A stretch of DNA of 64,000 nt, taken from Marthasterias glacialis (lineage: Eukaryota > Echinodermata > Asteroidea > Forcipulatida > Asteriidae). Position numbers and translations under genes: made by a program. The stretch's first letter is position 1; every line of letters begins with the position of its first letter. Where the stretch lies: positions 18,864,110-18,928,109 of the forward strand of contig OU452227.1 of assembly GCA_911728455.2 (NCBI GenBank). Reading direction: 5' to 3'. The notes under the pieces were generated by a model. The model saw only the letters and a list, made by a program, of their open reading frames with translations, had not been told where the DNA came from and did no database searches. Below, piece after piece: positions 36,612 through 49,771 of this stretch.

Positions 36612-37009
36612 GCTCATGGTGTTACCGTAAACCTTACTAGATTGTATCTCCTCCATGCAAAGTTTCAAATCCTACTCATGTACATGGTGTTACCGCAAAC
36701 CTTACTAGAGTGTATCTCCACCATGCAAAGTTTCAAATCCTACTCATGTACATGGTGTTACTGCAAACCATACTAGATTGTATCTCCACCATGCAAAGTT
36801 TCAAATCCTAGTGTTATCGCAAACCTTACTAGATTGTACCTCCACCATGCAAAGTTTCAAATCCTACTCATGTACATGCTGTTATTGCAAACCTTACTAG
36901 AGTGTATCTCCACCATGCAAAGTTTTTAGTCCTACTCATGTACATGGTGTTACCGCAAACCTTACTAGATTGTACCTCCACCATGCAAAGTTTCAAATCC
37001 TACTCATGT
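36612..37009. repeat. Minisatellite, 68 bp period, about six copies
   Basis: ACATGGTGTTACCGCAAACC followed by TTACTAGATTGTATCTCCAC repeats at 36615, 36683, 36751 and onward. One internal copy is shortened by about 15 bases. It directly abuts the fold-back element at 36461-36597. Confidence 0.92.
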
Positions 37010-38014
37010 TATTTCCATTTAAAACTAATTTGTGACAGAAACCACTCAATCTGATAATTTCAGGGGATGAAACTTAATTTTTCTCTTAATTATTTCCCAG
37101 TGTATAGCACTTATCACCTCTAACAGTAAGACCACCAAATTGGTGGCGATCCTGTTTTTGTGAAACTCGTCATTAAAAGAACTGACTGTATTTCCTGGGG
37201 GAGTGTTGAGAATCTTGTTTTTTACCCAAATCTGGACGTATTTGGAGAAGCTCATCACATTTCCGAGACAGTGTCATCAGAAATTAGGATATTTAATTGA
37301 GAGGTGATGTCTTCACATGCCCAGGCTTATCTTTTTTGATTTATACATCGAGTCGTTTCAAACTGAAATCCAGTAGGAACAGGGATCTGATTGTAGCATG
37401 ATGAGAAAGGACACATGTTGACCTGGCCGATGATGCATTCTGTTTTTTTAAATTTTTATTTAAGGGGGTGGGGAGGAGGGAGGGCTTAATTCTCAGATGA
37501 AACCGCTTCAGCATCCGGATATCAGATCCGTGGTTGTCAGGGAATTAAGTTATCAAAAATAAGTATCGACAAACAACGATGGGGGAAGGGAGGGGGTACT
37601 GACCTTTTTTAATATCTAAAGAAGGCAACAACAAAACAAACAAACAAAAAACTAAAAATTGAAAGAGAGTAAAGAACAGCAACAAGAACAGATGAGATTG
37701 AGTTTCAATGCTGGCTTTCTGAGCAAGTACTTTCGATGTATACTTCGTGTTTTTGCCCTTCAGTGATAAAAAAAATAAACCGAACACTATTCATGTTTGT
37801 TTTCATCGTTCAGCGGCCAGGTTCTTAGGTTTCTTTTGCATCGGTGTAACACAATTGATACTGGAACACGTTACTTTTAAACTAGTTTTTACCAGGTTTA
37901 ATGTTATTGCTCGATCGTCCTATAAGGAGTTACCGAAAAGACCACATTATGAAGACAAAGTATATACACTGGTTTTGGGTAACTTTCCAGAATAACTTAA
38001 AATGAGTTTTGTTC

Positions 38015-38200
38015 TAAAAGCTCACTGGTTATGAAGTTCATACCAGTACCAATCCTCCAGAGAAAGATTTTCGTCTGAAATACTTTTAGAGTTACGAAAA
38101 TAGCATTTGAAGACCCACAAAAACCACCGTTCCTTATTTCAATTGCTGCAATCGAAATAAACAACGGTTTGCATGGTGAAAGTGCAACACGATGGAGGTT
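38015..38200 (-). repeat. Dispersed repeat family 9
   Basis: CTCACTGGTTATGAAGTTCA and TACCAATCCTCCAGAGAAAG match, inverted, the segment at 18030-18090. Function unknown. Confidence 0.65.
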
Positions 38201-39476
38201 TGCAGCAACACTTGTAAAATCTCATCAATGTTAGGCCTATGTACTAAATACATCAGTGAGGTACTCCACCCTCTGCCCCCGTCCCCTGTAAAAGAACACC
38301 CCCCAAAAAATGACACCATCTGTTCTCCTTTCAACGCCAAAATTGTTGCAGACTTAGTAAGCATCCCAGCTAACCTTACCCGAACCCTTATTTCTCTCGC
38401 CGCACCCTGGTACTTAATGCTACACTTGATTTGACCTTCCTCTGACCGACCTTTTTAAAAGAAAAAAAAACGCAGGCTTGGAGTTAAGGTTAACACATTC
38501 TGGAAAAGTCATTCGGGGTTTTAAAGTAAATCCCAAGCCCATGTTAACGAATTAAGAGGATTTCTCGAGTCAGAACATCTATCCATCACGATTACATGTT
38601 AATGTTTCTAAAGGCTCGTAATAAGAACACATTCAAGAAGTCGAACGGATCACACAAGGTTTGATGGTCCATGCCTAAGGCATTATGTACTTTTCAACAA
38701 AAGTTGGTGACTTAGCTTGGGCTTTGTTTGGAATTCAATTTTGTTTTCGGCAAATCACCGCTTACCAAAACTGTTCACATGAGGGTTTTATTCCTTTACC
38801 ATATTTTTTCCGTTTACCCAACTTTACAGAAGTTTTTCAGCACCTTGCAACGTACTCAACCTATTAGTCACTTCCTGTCAAGCGTTTGTCAAGTTCACAG
38901 TGATGTGGATGGAAAGGTATGCCGACCGAAAGAAGAGAGTTCTCGGCCCAGTGTTTTCCTCCCGAGTTCCTCCACCTGTTTTCGGCTATAGTCAATCCTT
39001 TGATGAAATAAGTGAATTGAGCAATCTCAGAACTAAAAGATGAATCACATTTTATTCGCTGATGATAAATCGAATATAAATCACATTATCACGCTGACAA
39101 ACAACTTTCTGCTGGTAACGAACACATGATTTACGAAGAGTGTGTTTATGTTTACTGACGGCTGTGGGGGGCTGGTGGGTACGTCTGGTTCGCAATTTCA
39201 ATCCGGACTGAGGTGTACACCATCAGAGTACTGCATACAGGTTTTGCCCTCAACTTTTTCACTGACATAGCCATGCGGAACCAGTTATCTTGTCATTTCA
39301 TGAGTCAGTTTTTTCACAAGTCCAATATTTCACATATTATTAGAGGGTATCTTTCAACATTTCCAACACTTAACTAGTCAGTCAGGCCACTTGGAGAGCA
39401 TTTTGACTGGTACTAAGGTGTTTACCTAGCATTTGGCCAGCCGATCACTACAGTACTAAACCGATTGCATGAGCAG

Positions 39477-39560
39477 CAAAAAAACAACAAACAAACAAAC
39501 AAACAAACAAACAAACAAACAAACAAACAAACAAACAAACAAACAAACAACAACAACAAA
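39477..39560. repeat. (AAAC)n microsatellite
   Basis: About seventeen AAAC units, then AAC units. Confidence 0.95.
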
Positions 39561-40019
39561 ATAGTTTTAAAGAACGTAAAAATAAAACCAAATTGTGACT
39601 GAATAAACTTTCATTTTTTACGATCATTGCAAAGTCTGATGTCTGATACTATATCTAAACATGTATAGGCCTTAATGTATTAAATCGCTTCCTTTGAATA
39701 AGGGGGTGGGGGGTATAAACGCCCAACTTCTTTCAGCGAATCTTCACTTGCATCTGTCATTGTTGTTTTTCCGCATCAAAAGATGGGAAGGTTTAAGAAA
39801 AGCAGTGGTCCATCAGGCAAGCCAAGTCTGTTTGTAAATACAATAAAATAATTCATTTGGGGGTAATGTTTGGAAACAGGAATAAGCCACGGAAGACGCA
39901 CTGCTCTCCACTGAGAGGCACTTGTTTTCATTTGCTACGAAACTTCTCTTACTAATAGGTTATGATCCCAAGGGTGTAATAGTTGTCTGTATAGCTCCAT
40001 AGTTGTTGATAGCTTGGCT

Positions 40020-40560
40020 GCCAAGTTTTACTACTCCCTTTAAAAGACGCTAATCCCTGCAATAATGGTTTATTTTGGGATAATCCAAAAGTCTGACTGG
40101 TTAATTCTATACTCATTTTTCGTCTACAGTCCTGCAGTTGTTGTTGACAGTTTTGTTGCCAAGTTTCACCCATCCTCAAGACTCTGAACACTTCAAGAAT
40201 GGTTTATTTTGGATTATCTGAATGTCTGAAACAGTCGAGTTTAGATTCGGATCACGGAAAGCCTTTACTTCGGCCTGCAGCCTGAACAGATGTTGTTGTT
40301 GTTGTTTTGTCTGTCAAAATCCACTGCTATATACACTGTAATCTTCCACAATTATCATTTAATATTAATGGTTTATTTCGGATTACGTGATGGCCCGAAG
40401 CTGTCGATGTGAAACCCAGATCGTGCAAAGCATTTTTGTTTGCGACTGGTTAGTTGTTTATAATGCTGTTTGCCAAGTTACCGACATCACTCATAAGACT
40501 ATAATCTTCAAAATAAGAGTTTACTTTGGATTATTGGAAAATCTGCAGAGCGGTCAAATA
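40020..40560. repeat. Degenerate tandem repeat, about 130-170 bp period
   Basis: TTGCCAAGTT and AATGGTTTATTTTGG, or close variants, recur near 40065, 40197, 40370 and 40515, each followed by GATTATCTGAA-like sequence. A more distant unit lies at about 41860. Confidence 0.65.
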
Positions 40561-40964
40561 TATTTTCAGATTGCGGCTGGGGGGGGGGGGGGGGTATGAA
40601 CGTATATCAAGTCAACTGGCATTGAACTTGACATCATTTTGGCAACGCAACATTTATTGTATCCACTGCTCCTTTGTTTTCCCTTCAATGTTTTCTCAGT
40701 CCTGTGTGGCTCACAGTGCAAGGTACTTTTGAGGGTCGCTTGGTTACATTACCAGAAATGGAGTTATTCCATCATTCAAATTGACGGTGCACCAACACTT
40801 GATTTTAAACTGGTTTTCTTTTGTTGTAAGCAGATGGCGTATATAATGGAAAGCTTAGCATCCATCAAGAGTTGTAGACTGTTTTGGCGCAATCCAGATT
40901 ACAAGGGCATGCATTGTAATAAAATAATCCCCATCAAGATTCGTTTGGCAGGTCTGTCCATTTT

Positions 40965-41275
40965 AATAATGCGCGGATCATGATACGAATTATATGCCTA
41001 TAATGCGCAAATCAATAATGCAACTGCCTCGTTTCGAGTATGCGCAGATCAAGATACAAGGCGCTGCCTATTACTATTTGCGGATCAAAGTCGACAGGCT
41101 ATCCATTTTAATAATGCTCAGATCAAAGATACAAATTATCTGCCTCATGCGCAGATCAATAATGGAACTGCCACGTTGCAATAATGCGCAGATCAAGATA
41201 AAAAGCGCTGCCTTCATGCTTTATGGGATCAAAGTCGACAGTCTATCCATTTTGTTAATGCACAGATCAAGATTT
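40965..41275. repeat. Degenerate tandem repeat with AATGCGCAGATCAAGAT units
   Basis: ATCAAAGTCGACAGGCTATC and TCCATTTTAATAATGC recur about 130 bases apart, with the shorter AATGCGCAGATCA motif repeated inside. Confidence 0.75.
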
Positions 41276-41407
41276 AAAAGAAACCAGTGCCTTGTTTCGT
41301 TTTTAATCTGATCCTTCCTTCAAAATGGCCCCAACTGCTCATCGTTTCATGCAATAAACAAAAGGGTTAGTCAGTTGAATACTAGGAATCACAGTCCCAT
41401 CTTCTAA

Positions 41408-41554
41408 GACCCTTTTTGAAACCATGGCTTCGGCTTGGGCTCTGGCTTAGACTCCGTCTATACCTTCCAGTCCCAAAAGCGCACGTTTTCAAAATAACTG
41501 ACGAAGCCTAAGCCGGAGCCCAAACCGATGAAGGAGCAGTTTCGAAAAGAGCCT
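41408..41554. mobile_element. Fold-back MITE, family 3
   Basis: GGCTTCGGCTTGGGCTCTGG at the left, AAAATAACTGACGAAGCC in the middle, and CAGTTTCGAAAAGAGCC at the right pairing with ACCCTTTTTGAAACC. Confidence 0.7.
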
Positions 41555-41953
41555 AAGTTTGGCCCCGTATCACAGCATTATTAATATAAAAGTCAAGTTG
41601 ATTATGCAGCTGTAATCATGCAACCCATTGGGCTCCAAGGTTTTAATGTGGTTTGGGGGCTTCGTCGCTGTTCGTGTTGCCAAAAGTTTGGTGTCAGCTT
41701 AATTGGTTCTGAATATATAGGAAGAGACTTGGCACTCCTGTTTCCCTCAAACGCAAAATAGTGTGACTGTCTTGTCATTTGCTGTCACAGTTTCAATGTA
41801 TTAGTGGCCGAGAGAGTTTAAAGTTGCATCGCTGCGTCTGTTGACCCGTGTTGTTGATAGTTTTGTTGTTAACATTACCGCACACTATTAAGACAGAGCA
41901 ATCATAATTATGATTCGTAAATAATATGGGGGGGGGGGGGGGGGGGTCAATCT

Positions 41954-42110
41954 GAAAGCTCGCTGGTTATAACGTTCACACCAGAATCAATCCTCCAGAG
42001 AAATAATTGGGTCTGAAATACTGTACTAGTCGAAGAAATAACAATTGAAGGCCCCATAAGTCATATTACGTGTTTTGGTTTCAGCACGCGAAATGTATGC
42101 CCGATATGGA
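41954..42110 (-). repeat. Dispersed repeat family 9
   Basis: CTCGCTGGTTATAACGTTCA and CAATCCTCCAGAGAAATAAT align with the copy at 38015. A long G run precedes it. Confidence 0.6.
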
Positions 42111-43802
42111 CGTGCACACAATGACAAACCATGACTTATTTTCTTTACTTCCACTATAATATGTGACTACAGAAATTGTCGGCATTTTCACAGCTTGGTT
42201 CTAAGATGTGTTTATTGAAAACAAAGAGAATGGGTATCACAAAAAAAACATGATTAATCTTCCCTTAGAGCCTAAATCGCTTATTTTGCCCGAGGAGTGG
42301 GCAAGGGTCCATCGGGGCCGATTCATCGCCATAAATCAGGATTACAATACTTGTCAAACGATAATCCAAATCGATCCTTCAACATGCATAATGCATACTT
42401 CCGCACTTGACCTTGACAATCGTTTTAGTTAAACTAATTACCAAAAGTATACAGTCTGTCCCAACTCATTTCCACCTTGTAGCTTCCGATGTCCAATCTC
42501 AACGCTCAAATGTTTACAACCACAAGCAATAAACAGGCTTTGTTTGCAGTTGTCATAGTAACTATAGCGCACTATTGATCTGTTTTAATTTCATGACACC
42601 TTTTTGATAATATTATCAGAAAAGTTCCTATAAACCCCAGCTCAACATTAGTAAAGTGTCTGAACTGCTTCAATTCTTTGCACAAATCAAGATATATGTA
42701 ATAAAACCAACCTGTGAAAATTTCTGCATGATCATATCATAGTTTCATTTGCGAGAAAACGGTCAAAATGCATTCGGCATTTTTGTACTCATTCTTAGGC
42801 TTTCTTTGATCTCACACGAGACGAAAAATTAGTTGATCAGGCTTATTTCGTTAATTATTAAAATACGATAACACTTCAGGCAGAAACATTCCAGGAAACT
42901 TTTCTTCCATCATTATCTTTATACCGTGTCAGGTATATGTCAATCTGTGAACATGTGTGTTTTTCTTTTTTACCAATGTTGAGCTGGGGCTTTAAAGCAA
43001 ATTTATTTTCAATTGTTGAATCCGTTGAATACTTTACAAATAACGCTAACTTGTGACCATTTGAAGTCATTCGTCCACGGATTTCTTGTTTGTTTTATTG
43101 TTGTTGTTAAGACTCTATTTATTGAATTAATGGTAAACGTCTCCATATCTGATGTTGACTTTATCGATCATAGATCAAGCATCCATCACCGGGCACCGTG
43201 ATTTATCTGGCTAGATCAAGATGACCATTGGATGTCACATTGTAATCTGATATTTTCCATCAACTCTTGGGATAGAAATCTGGCTCTGGCCATCGTTCAA
43301 GTGTCAAACTAATTACTCCCTTGCACGAATCGCGTAAAGTATGGCACTAGATGTAGGATTTTTGCGGTTCTACACTGCGGAAATGGATGTATTGAGTAAT
43401 ACTTTCATACGTAGTGGGCCCGTTTTTACGGTCAAAGCCGAACTGGTTTCGGTTTTAAATTATCCAATTTACGGTGTCTAACAATCCAAATAGTTGGAAC
43501 TCTTCGACTGTCACCACAATCTGTTGACATTGGTTTCCTGGAAGAAGAAAGTTGAGGCGAGTCGGTTCTTCTGAAAGTAGTGGGCCAGCTGGGAAAAGCT
43601 GAGAAATAGTCTGTTGATTACTATTGTGTTTTCGATTACTTCTCGTCACTGCGATGCATACACAAGTTGAAAGCAAAGACAGTTTCGGAATAACTAACGG
43701 CCTTCCTTGTCATGTAGTCGCTTCTCAAAACAAGCATGATTTCGTTACCAATAAGAATGGTAAAACATCGCATTCAAATTTCCAACCATTTCTTGGTTTG
43801 AA

Positions 43803-44052
43803 TCCTCTCTGGCAACGGAACCCTCGAAAGCGACTATAGCACTGCGACCCGTAGGCCTGAAGATGGAGAAGATGATGAAGAAATGTCAGATGTAGATGTG
43901 AAAGGAATGCCCCAACTGGGAGACAAACCCACGTCATCAGGCAGGGACTGAAACCCAAATCCACTCACAAGGCTCCGGTCCGAAGCGGGATTCGAACCAG
44001 GGTCCAGAGACGAAAGGCAGGGAATTAAGAACCCCCTAAGCCAACCTGAATT
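43803..44052 (-). mobile_element. tRNA-derived SINE, type A, minus-strand copy
   Basis: On the minus strand TTCAGGTTGGCTTAGGGGGT (decayed A box), GGTTCGAATCCCGCTTCGG (B box), and a body matching 6682-6955 through AGGGTTCCGTTGCCAGAG. Confidence 0.82.
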
Positions 44053-45199
44053 GCTGATGCCAAATGAAACGTCTAATTTTGACATCATCTACTCGATGGA
44101 TATCCGTGTCCTGTATTTGGCGCCAACAGGCTTGAAACGAGAACAGAGGCCATTCTTGAAAGGCATTTCACAACGTGTATTTTGGGGCAACATTGTCAGG
44201 TTCTCTTAAAGTACTATAACCTCAAAGTAAATGCAATCTACAGAAACACACCTGTAAAAGGTTTCACAGCAGACAGTTTGCTTTCCTCCGTAAAGGAAAT
44301 TATGACTTATGTTTATATACATTCGTCATGATGCTGGGTTCCCATTTTGTCTGTTCACTTACAGATCAGTGTTACCAAACCGAGTCTGGGGTATAGTCGG
44401 GGCCTCTGCCAATAATGAGAATTAGTGACTACTGTTGCTATGGCACACTCGGAACAATACATTGATGAAAATCAAACTAGTGAACACCGTCAGATTTTAC
44501 GTACATAGGCCTCAACTTTGACCAAAAAGGGATAAAGGTATGGGATAATCCCCTACTATCATGATGGGTAATCCAAGTTAAGATAATCACTTTGGGGTCT
44601 GGTCATTTATACTTTCGGGCAGCTACATTGCCGCTCGGGCAAAAGCGTCAGTTCCTTTGGCCTTTCCCTTGCAGATGGGTCCCCCCTTTGTTTATCCATC
44701 CGGGTGCCAATAACAGGGACAAATACGTCACTTTTTTATGGACGAAGTTCAAGGTATATGGGAAATTATAAATGGGGTTACATTAAAAGGATTCTATCGT
44801 TGGTTCGGAAAAGAGTAAGCCCACATCCCACAGTCCTGTTTAATAGTTTCATCGGAAATGTTGCTCTTTTATCCAGTCAGTTTTCCTTGTGGTTTATTAC
44901 ATGATATTTGAAATGAAAATTGTGTTCAATGGATTAATGAGTACCAAGAAAAACTTCAACGCATGAAGCTGTACAGTTTCGACGTAAGAAGAACACAAAT
45001 AAATAACTGCCAAAATAATTACATCTGATTTCAAGATGACACATCTTTCCCGATCCCGGGTCATACCAAAATGTGACCTCTACGCTTACAAAGTATTTTT
45101 TCGTCTTCTGAAGCTACCGATCCTTTCAAAAATGTGAAAAACCCATTGAAAACAGGAATATGATGGAGCACAAACTCAAGTTGTGCCTGTCCTTAACAC

Positions 45200-45450
45200 A
45201 CTCTTAAAAGTCACGGGTCAGAATTGACCCGGAGAGGGTCAGCATAATGAGCCCTATACTTATTACCGGGTCAGCACAACCCGTTTTAAAGGGAGTCAAC
45301 ACGACCCGGAATCTGAGTAAAGTGAAATGTTTTGGACTCAGATTCCGGGTCATTGTGACAAACAAAACCAGGCCATGCTGACCCGGAAACGAGTATGGCC
45401 CATTCGGACCCTTCGCTTGGTCAATTCTGACCCAGCAATTTTTAAAGAGC
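45200..45450. mobile_element. Fold-back MITE, family 5, best copy
   Basis: CACTCTTAAAAGTCACGGGT at the left and CAGCAATTTTTAAAGAGC at the right are inverted, followed inward by GGGTCAGAATTGACCC and TCAATTCTGACCC. At least seven GGGTCA or TGACCC hexamers are present. Confidence 0.82.
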
Positions 45451-46564
45451 ATCAAGGACAGGCCCAACTTGAGTTTGTGCCCAATTCGGGACAGGCCCAA
45501 CTATTGTTGAGACAGTTTTCAAGTTGAGGGCGTGACTAATTCATTTTTAAAGGGATTGGAACAGTTATCAAGAGGGAATGATTTTGAGTGGCATTTTGGC
45601 GGAGCTCACATACTATTTTTTGACTACCTGAATGTTCCTTGCTCAAGGCATGTACTGCGGCCACAATTAGGAAGGTAGTAGTTGATCATATATTGTTAAA
45701 AATAGGCTACTGGGAGCTGAAGTTAATTACATGCATGTGTTGAATGTGTCAGTTTGAATGTGTCGTATGGGCTGCACAAATACTTCCCCCCTATATCCAC
45801 TATTATCACACGAGAACAAGGAACAAGTATAAATCCAAGGAAGTTGTGCGACCTTGAATTTTGGCGCGAACAAAACAGGCAGGTGACGAAGGAAGGCCTG
45901 TTACTGTGGAGCGAGCGCTTACCTGCGACAGGATGGACCCTGGTTAAATGCTTAGCTCGTGCAATAGCTGGTGAAACGTATACAAGCGGCGTATCCACGA
46001 GGTGGGGACGGGAGGGGGCACGTGCCACCAACTTTCCAGCTGCCCCCAGGTGCTCCCATGAAAATATCTAGACACAAAAACTCAGCCCCTGCCCCCACCG
46101 CCCCCCCCCCTCCAGTGAAAAATCCTGGCTATGCCGTTGTGGCTCAACGTACCCCAAAAATGGTCACATCGCAAAAGAATGCAGATAGAAATGTCGGCAA
46201 ACTTCTTAAACTCATAATCGTTCACAGGGTGCATTGTGCATTCCCTACGGCTGTGTGGATTGATAATGTTAAAGATGACTGTATTTAGCGTTAATTGCAA
46301 TGGCTCCATTAGTTATTGGGTTGTGCCACATCAAGCACACACACAAAATGGGACACTCTCCCCCAAAAATGGGTCAAACAACACCCCAACGTACAAAAGT
46401 ACTTTACCGCATCAGAGTAAACTTTAGGACTCTTTTGTTACAACTCTTGCCGTACGGGTTTAAATACCTCCCCGTTCCAAGATATACCCCTGAGGGACCT
46501 TACCCATTACTCTCTCCCTAGACCCGTTGAGAACTCATTACCCTTCCTTGACCTTCCCATCTGA

Positions 46565-47080
46565 CCTTCAGTTATTGATACCGTCAAAAATATAACAAAT
46601 GTTTTCCCCAACTTTTTCCAAACCAGATTGCATCCGATGAATCAGTATATTTTGAAGCTACACTTTGATGAGTATTGCCTCCGGCAATTTGAGAAGCGTT
46701 TAACGCTTCCAGCCAAGTGTGACCGATGAGGGAATCCCTTGAATATTTTGTCTGGAAATGTCAACCGACAAAAACATTTTCCCCCAATTTCCAAGCCAGG
46801 TTGCATTCGGTGAATTAGTGTTTTTCAAAATTACTTTCTTGTAAGTATGGCCTCCGGCAACTCGAAAAACTTTTGACGCTTCAAGCCATGTGTGAAATTT
46901 CCCTCGAAGGAATCTCTCTCCATCTCTCTCTCTGGGAAAACTTGTTTGAAAGAAAAAAATTATTGTGTATCAAAAACTTACAAGTTTTATTTTTCAGACC
47001 AGTTTGTTTTTGATGAATCAGTACTTTAATGAAAGTATGGCTTTTGTCGACTGGATGCTTCGTGCTTTTCTGTCGCTTTA
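46565..47080. repeat. Diverged tandem repeat, about 180 bp, three units
   Basis: CCTCCGGCAA, GATTGCATCCGATGAATCAG (or a variant) and ACGCTTCCAGCCAAGTGTGA recur near 46625, 46800 and 46995. Confidence 0.7.
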
Positions 47081-47223
47081 AAATGTGCTTAATAATGCTT
47101 TTCCCGTCGATTTGAAATGTGTTTGGTCCTTTTACTTCGATATGACATTGTGTTAAATGCTTTTCCAATGGCCTGATTTGAGTGAAAAGTTTATTGAAAA
47201 AGCCAACCCTTCTTCTGATATGC

Positions 47224-47436
47224 TAGTGGCGAGGAGCGGCATAACCAAGATTCTTCCACGGGGGGCGGGGGTCACAGGGTGGGGGCACTGCTTTTCAGTG
47301 GGGGGGGGGGCATGTTTTTCATGAATTAATACATGTATCTGATTTGTTTCATGGGGGAGGGGCACCTGGAAGTACTGGAAATTGTGGGGGAGCACGTGGC
47401 CCCGCCCCCTCCCAGGCACCCCTGGCTACGCCACCG
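47224..47436 (-). repeat. GCGTAGCC-type dispersed repeat with G runs
   Basis: Ends CCTGGCTACGCCACC; the interior has long G or C runs and CATGAAACAAATC. Related pieces lie at about 46000-46136 and 48173-48378 and near 26925. Such repeats are widespread in invertebrate genomes. Confidence 0.6.
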
Positions 47437-48172
47437 GTGGCGAGTAGTGGGCAGCCAAGCTTTTATACCAATCCTCATACGAACAGTTGAGGACATTTTT
47501 TGAAGGCATTTGCAGACTCTGTCAGTCACCGGTTGCTTATTCCGATTGCCCCGTCCAAAATAAGCACGATATGAAAGTGTACAGAATCCTTGACAAAACG
47601 TATACTGTTGCCCCTCAATCAAACATGACCACCGAATCTGAAGAGATTTTCCCCGGGTTGGATTGCATGATGTGTTTATTGAAACCTCGATGGCGGAAAT
47701 GAATCTACTCTTCAAAAACATTGGTTGTTTACTTCCCCCTTTAAAATTAAATTGTCTTGGAAGTCAAACATGCTCCACTATTTAAAAGTGATATTCTAAA
47801 TTTATAACAGGATAGTGAAAGCCCTGCAGTTGTGACGGATATTCCCCCTGAATTCGATTACAGACGGGGGGAATCATATTATCATAATCGTGAAGTCAAG
47901 TTCAAGTCTCTTTGTGGTTAACGATCACAACTGGGTGCCGTGACATTCAAAGGATTGCATTTAATGATGGGAAGGGACAACGTCCTTTTCGTCACACCAA
48001 GGACGAGGTCTTTTGTGTGGTTACGCTCTGAAAACCCACAATTTGATTGCTTCAATTTATTCACAATGAAATGTCGAAATTAAATCATACATGTTTTTTC
48101 AATCCTTAATGCCGTTTAACTTGAATAGGATTACGTTCCTAAACAGCTATATTGACTGATGGGTTGTCCGTG

Positions 48173-48378
48173 GCGTAGCCGAGTGGGGCATGGGGGGCAG
48201 CTGCCCCCCCCCCCCCCCCATGGAACATCTTCCCCCTGCTTCCCCCGTCAGCCTCTGGACCCCGTGAAATTGGCTATAATCAGGCAATTTTAACTAAAAT
48301 TTCAGCCTCTTTACAATTGTCTTCCCCACCCCTTGCGCCCCTTTACAAAAAAAGATCCTGGATTTTCCATTGTGGGTT
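48173..48378 (+). repeat. GCGTAGCC-type dispersed repeat
   Basis: Begins CGTGGCGTAGCCGAGTGGGG, includes a long C run, and ends near GGATTTTCCATTGTGGG. Opposite orientation to 47224-47436. Confidence 0.6.
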
Positions 48379-49574
48379 ATACCAACAAATGTTCCTTATG
48401 ACTTTCTGGTTTCTGTTTTATTTGTTGTGGAAATCATCACAACAGTTAATTCTCATTATAGATACGTTAACAAAAATAGTAGCTTGGTAAATGTTTTGTA
48501 AATTTGTTTATTATTTATTATTTAGTTCAAATCTTTAGACGGGCCTCAAAAGGACATATGAATTGTATAGGGGCTTATATTATTAGTGTATACAGTGTAC
48601 ATATATTATGAGTGTATATTTGGACTGAGTTTTAAAAAAATGTATAGTCCGAAATGTTTTCCCGTTAGTGATGCTATAAATCAATTGAATTGAATGAAGT
48701 GCACTCACACACAGAAATATCTTGGATAGTTAAATTCAAATACATTTACAATACCATTTTTGTTATCACATCGCCTTAATCTGCTGTTTTCTTCAAGCCA
48801 AATACAGTCTGTCCCTGTCAAGTCGTTCAAAATAGGCCGTGTCATGAATGTGCAGAACTCATATATATTAACTTTCAACACCATCCCAGCCAGTTATGTG
48901 AAGGATAATTAGCAGTGAGTAATACGAACTAAAAGTGAAATGTTCTGATTGCAAAAACACTGCGTTGACCATGCAGCAAAGTACACTGTTGGTGCAAGCC
49001 AATAAAAAACAGATGCATGTGACAATAATATGGTACATTGTGTCACCGCAGGTCAGCGTCTGTCATAGTGCTTAAATGGTGACATTGAGAGACTGATGGC
49101 GTTTACATCGTGTGAATGAACATGGCATAACAAACTGCGGTTTTACACCAGATTGTATACAAGATATCACTTTACTGTAAAGTGCAATAATAATATATAT
49201 CAATATAAGATCTGTGTTTTTTTAGCACTATATCGGTCTACTCCCTATGTGTCATTGCATTGCAACAACAGACTAGGGTTGCAGGCCTAAATTGTTACCG
49301 CTTCCAGTGTGCACAAAATCACGTTTTATTCGGTGTTATCTCGAAATAGTGAGCATCAAATTTGATGAAAGTTTCACTGGTAGATGTTACGCCATGTGCC
49401 TTAAAAACAAACCCACATAAACAACAAACAACAAACAATAAGGTATCGTACATTGAATGCCAAAATACAGAATTTGTATTTAGCGGGTTTTGTTTTGTTA
49501 AGTTTCAATCTGAAAGCTCACTGAAGATGAAGTTCATACCAGTACCACTTCTCCAGATAAATGTTCCCCCTTAA

Positions 49575-49771
49575 AGATAATGTCAAATCCGAGGATATGG
49601 CATTAAGAAGACTCAGAATTGACCATGGAGTCCAGATCATGGGGTACAGCAGAATCTGAGTCAAAATCCTATTTTTAAAAACCATTACCGCGTCAGCCTG
49701 ACCCATAAATGGGTCGCACCCCCTGGGACCCGAAATCCGGGTCAATTATGACCCTGGAGTTCTTGGAGTGT
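49575..49771. mobile_element. Fold-back MITE, family 5, degraded
   Basis: Shows CGCGTCAGCCTGACCCATAA and GGGTCAATTATGACCCTGGA, with ends decayed. Confidence 0.6.

Noticed and set aside
44365..44465. Minus-strand ATG frame ending in phase 1 at a GTAAGT donor (MYCSECAIATVVTNSHYW)
   Set aside because: The sequence overlaps a degraded family 2 MITE core (ACCAAACCGAGTCTGG) and is not a signal peptide.
45754..46071. Overlapping 105-residue open frames on both strands at 45.75-46.07 kb
   Set aside because: No recognisable domain, and the right half is the GCGTAGCC-type repeat with G and C runs.
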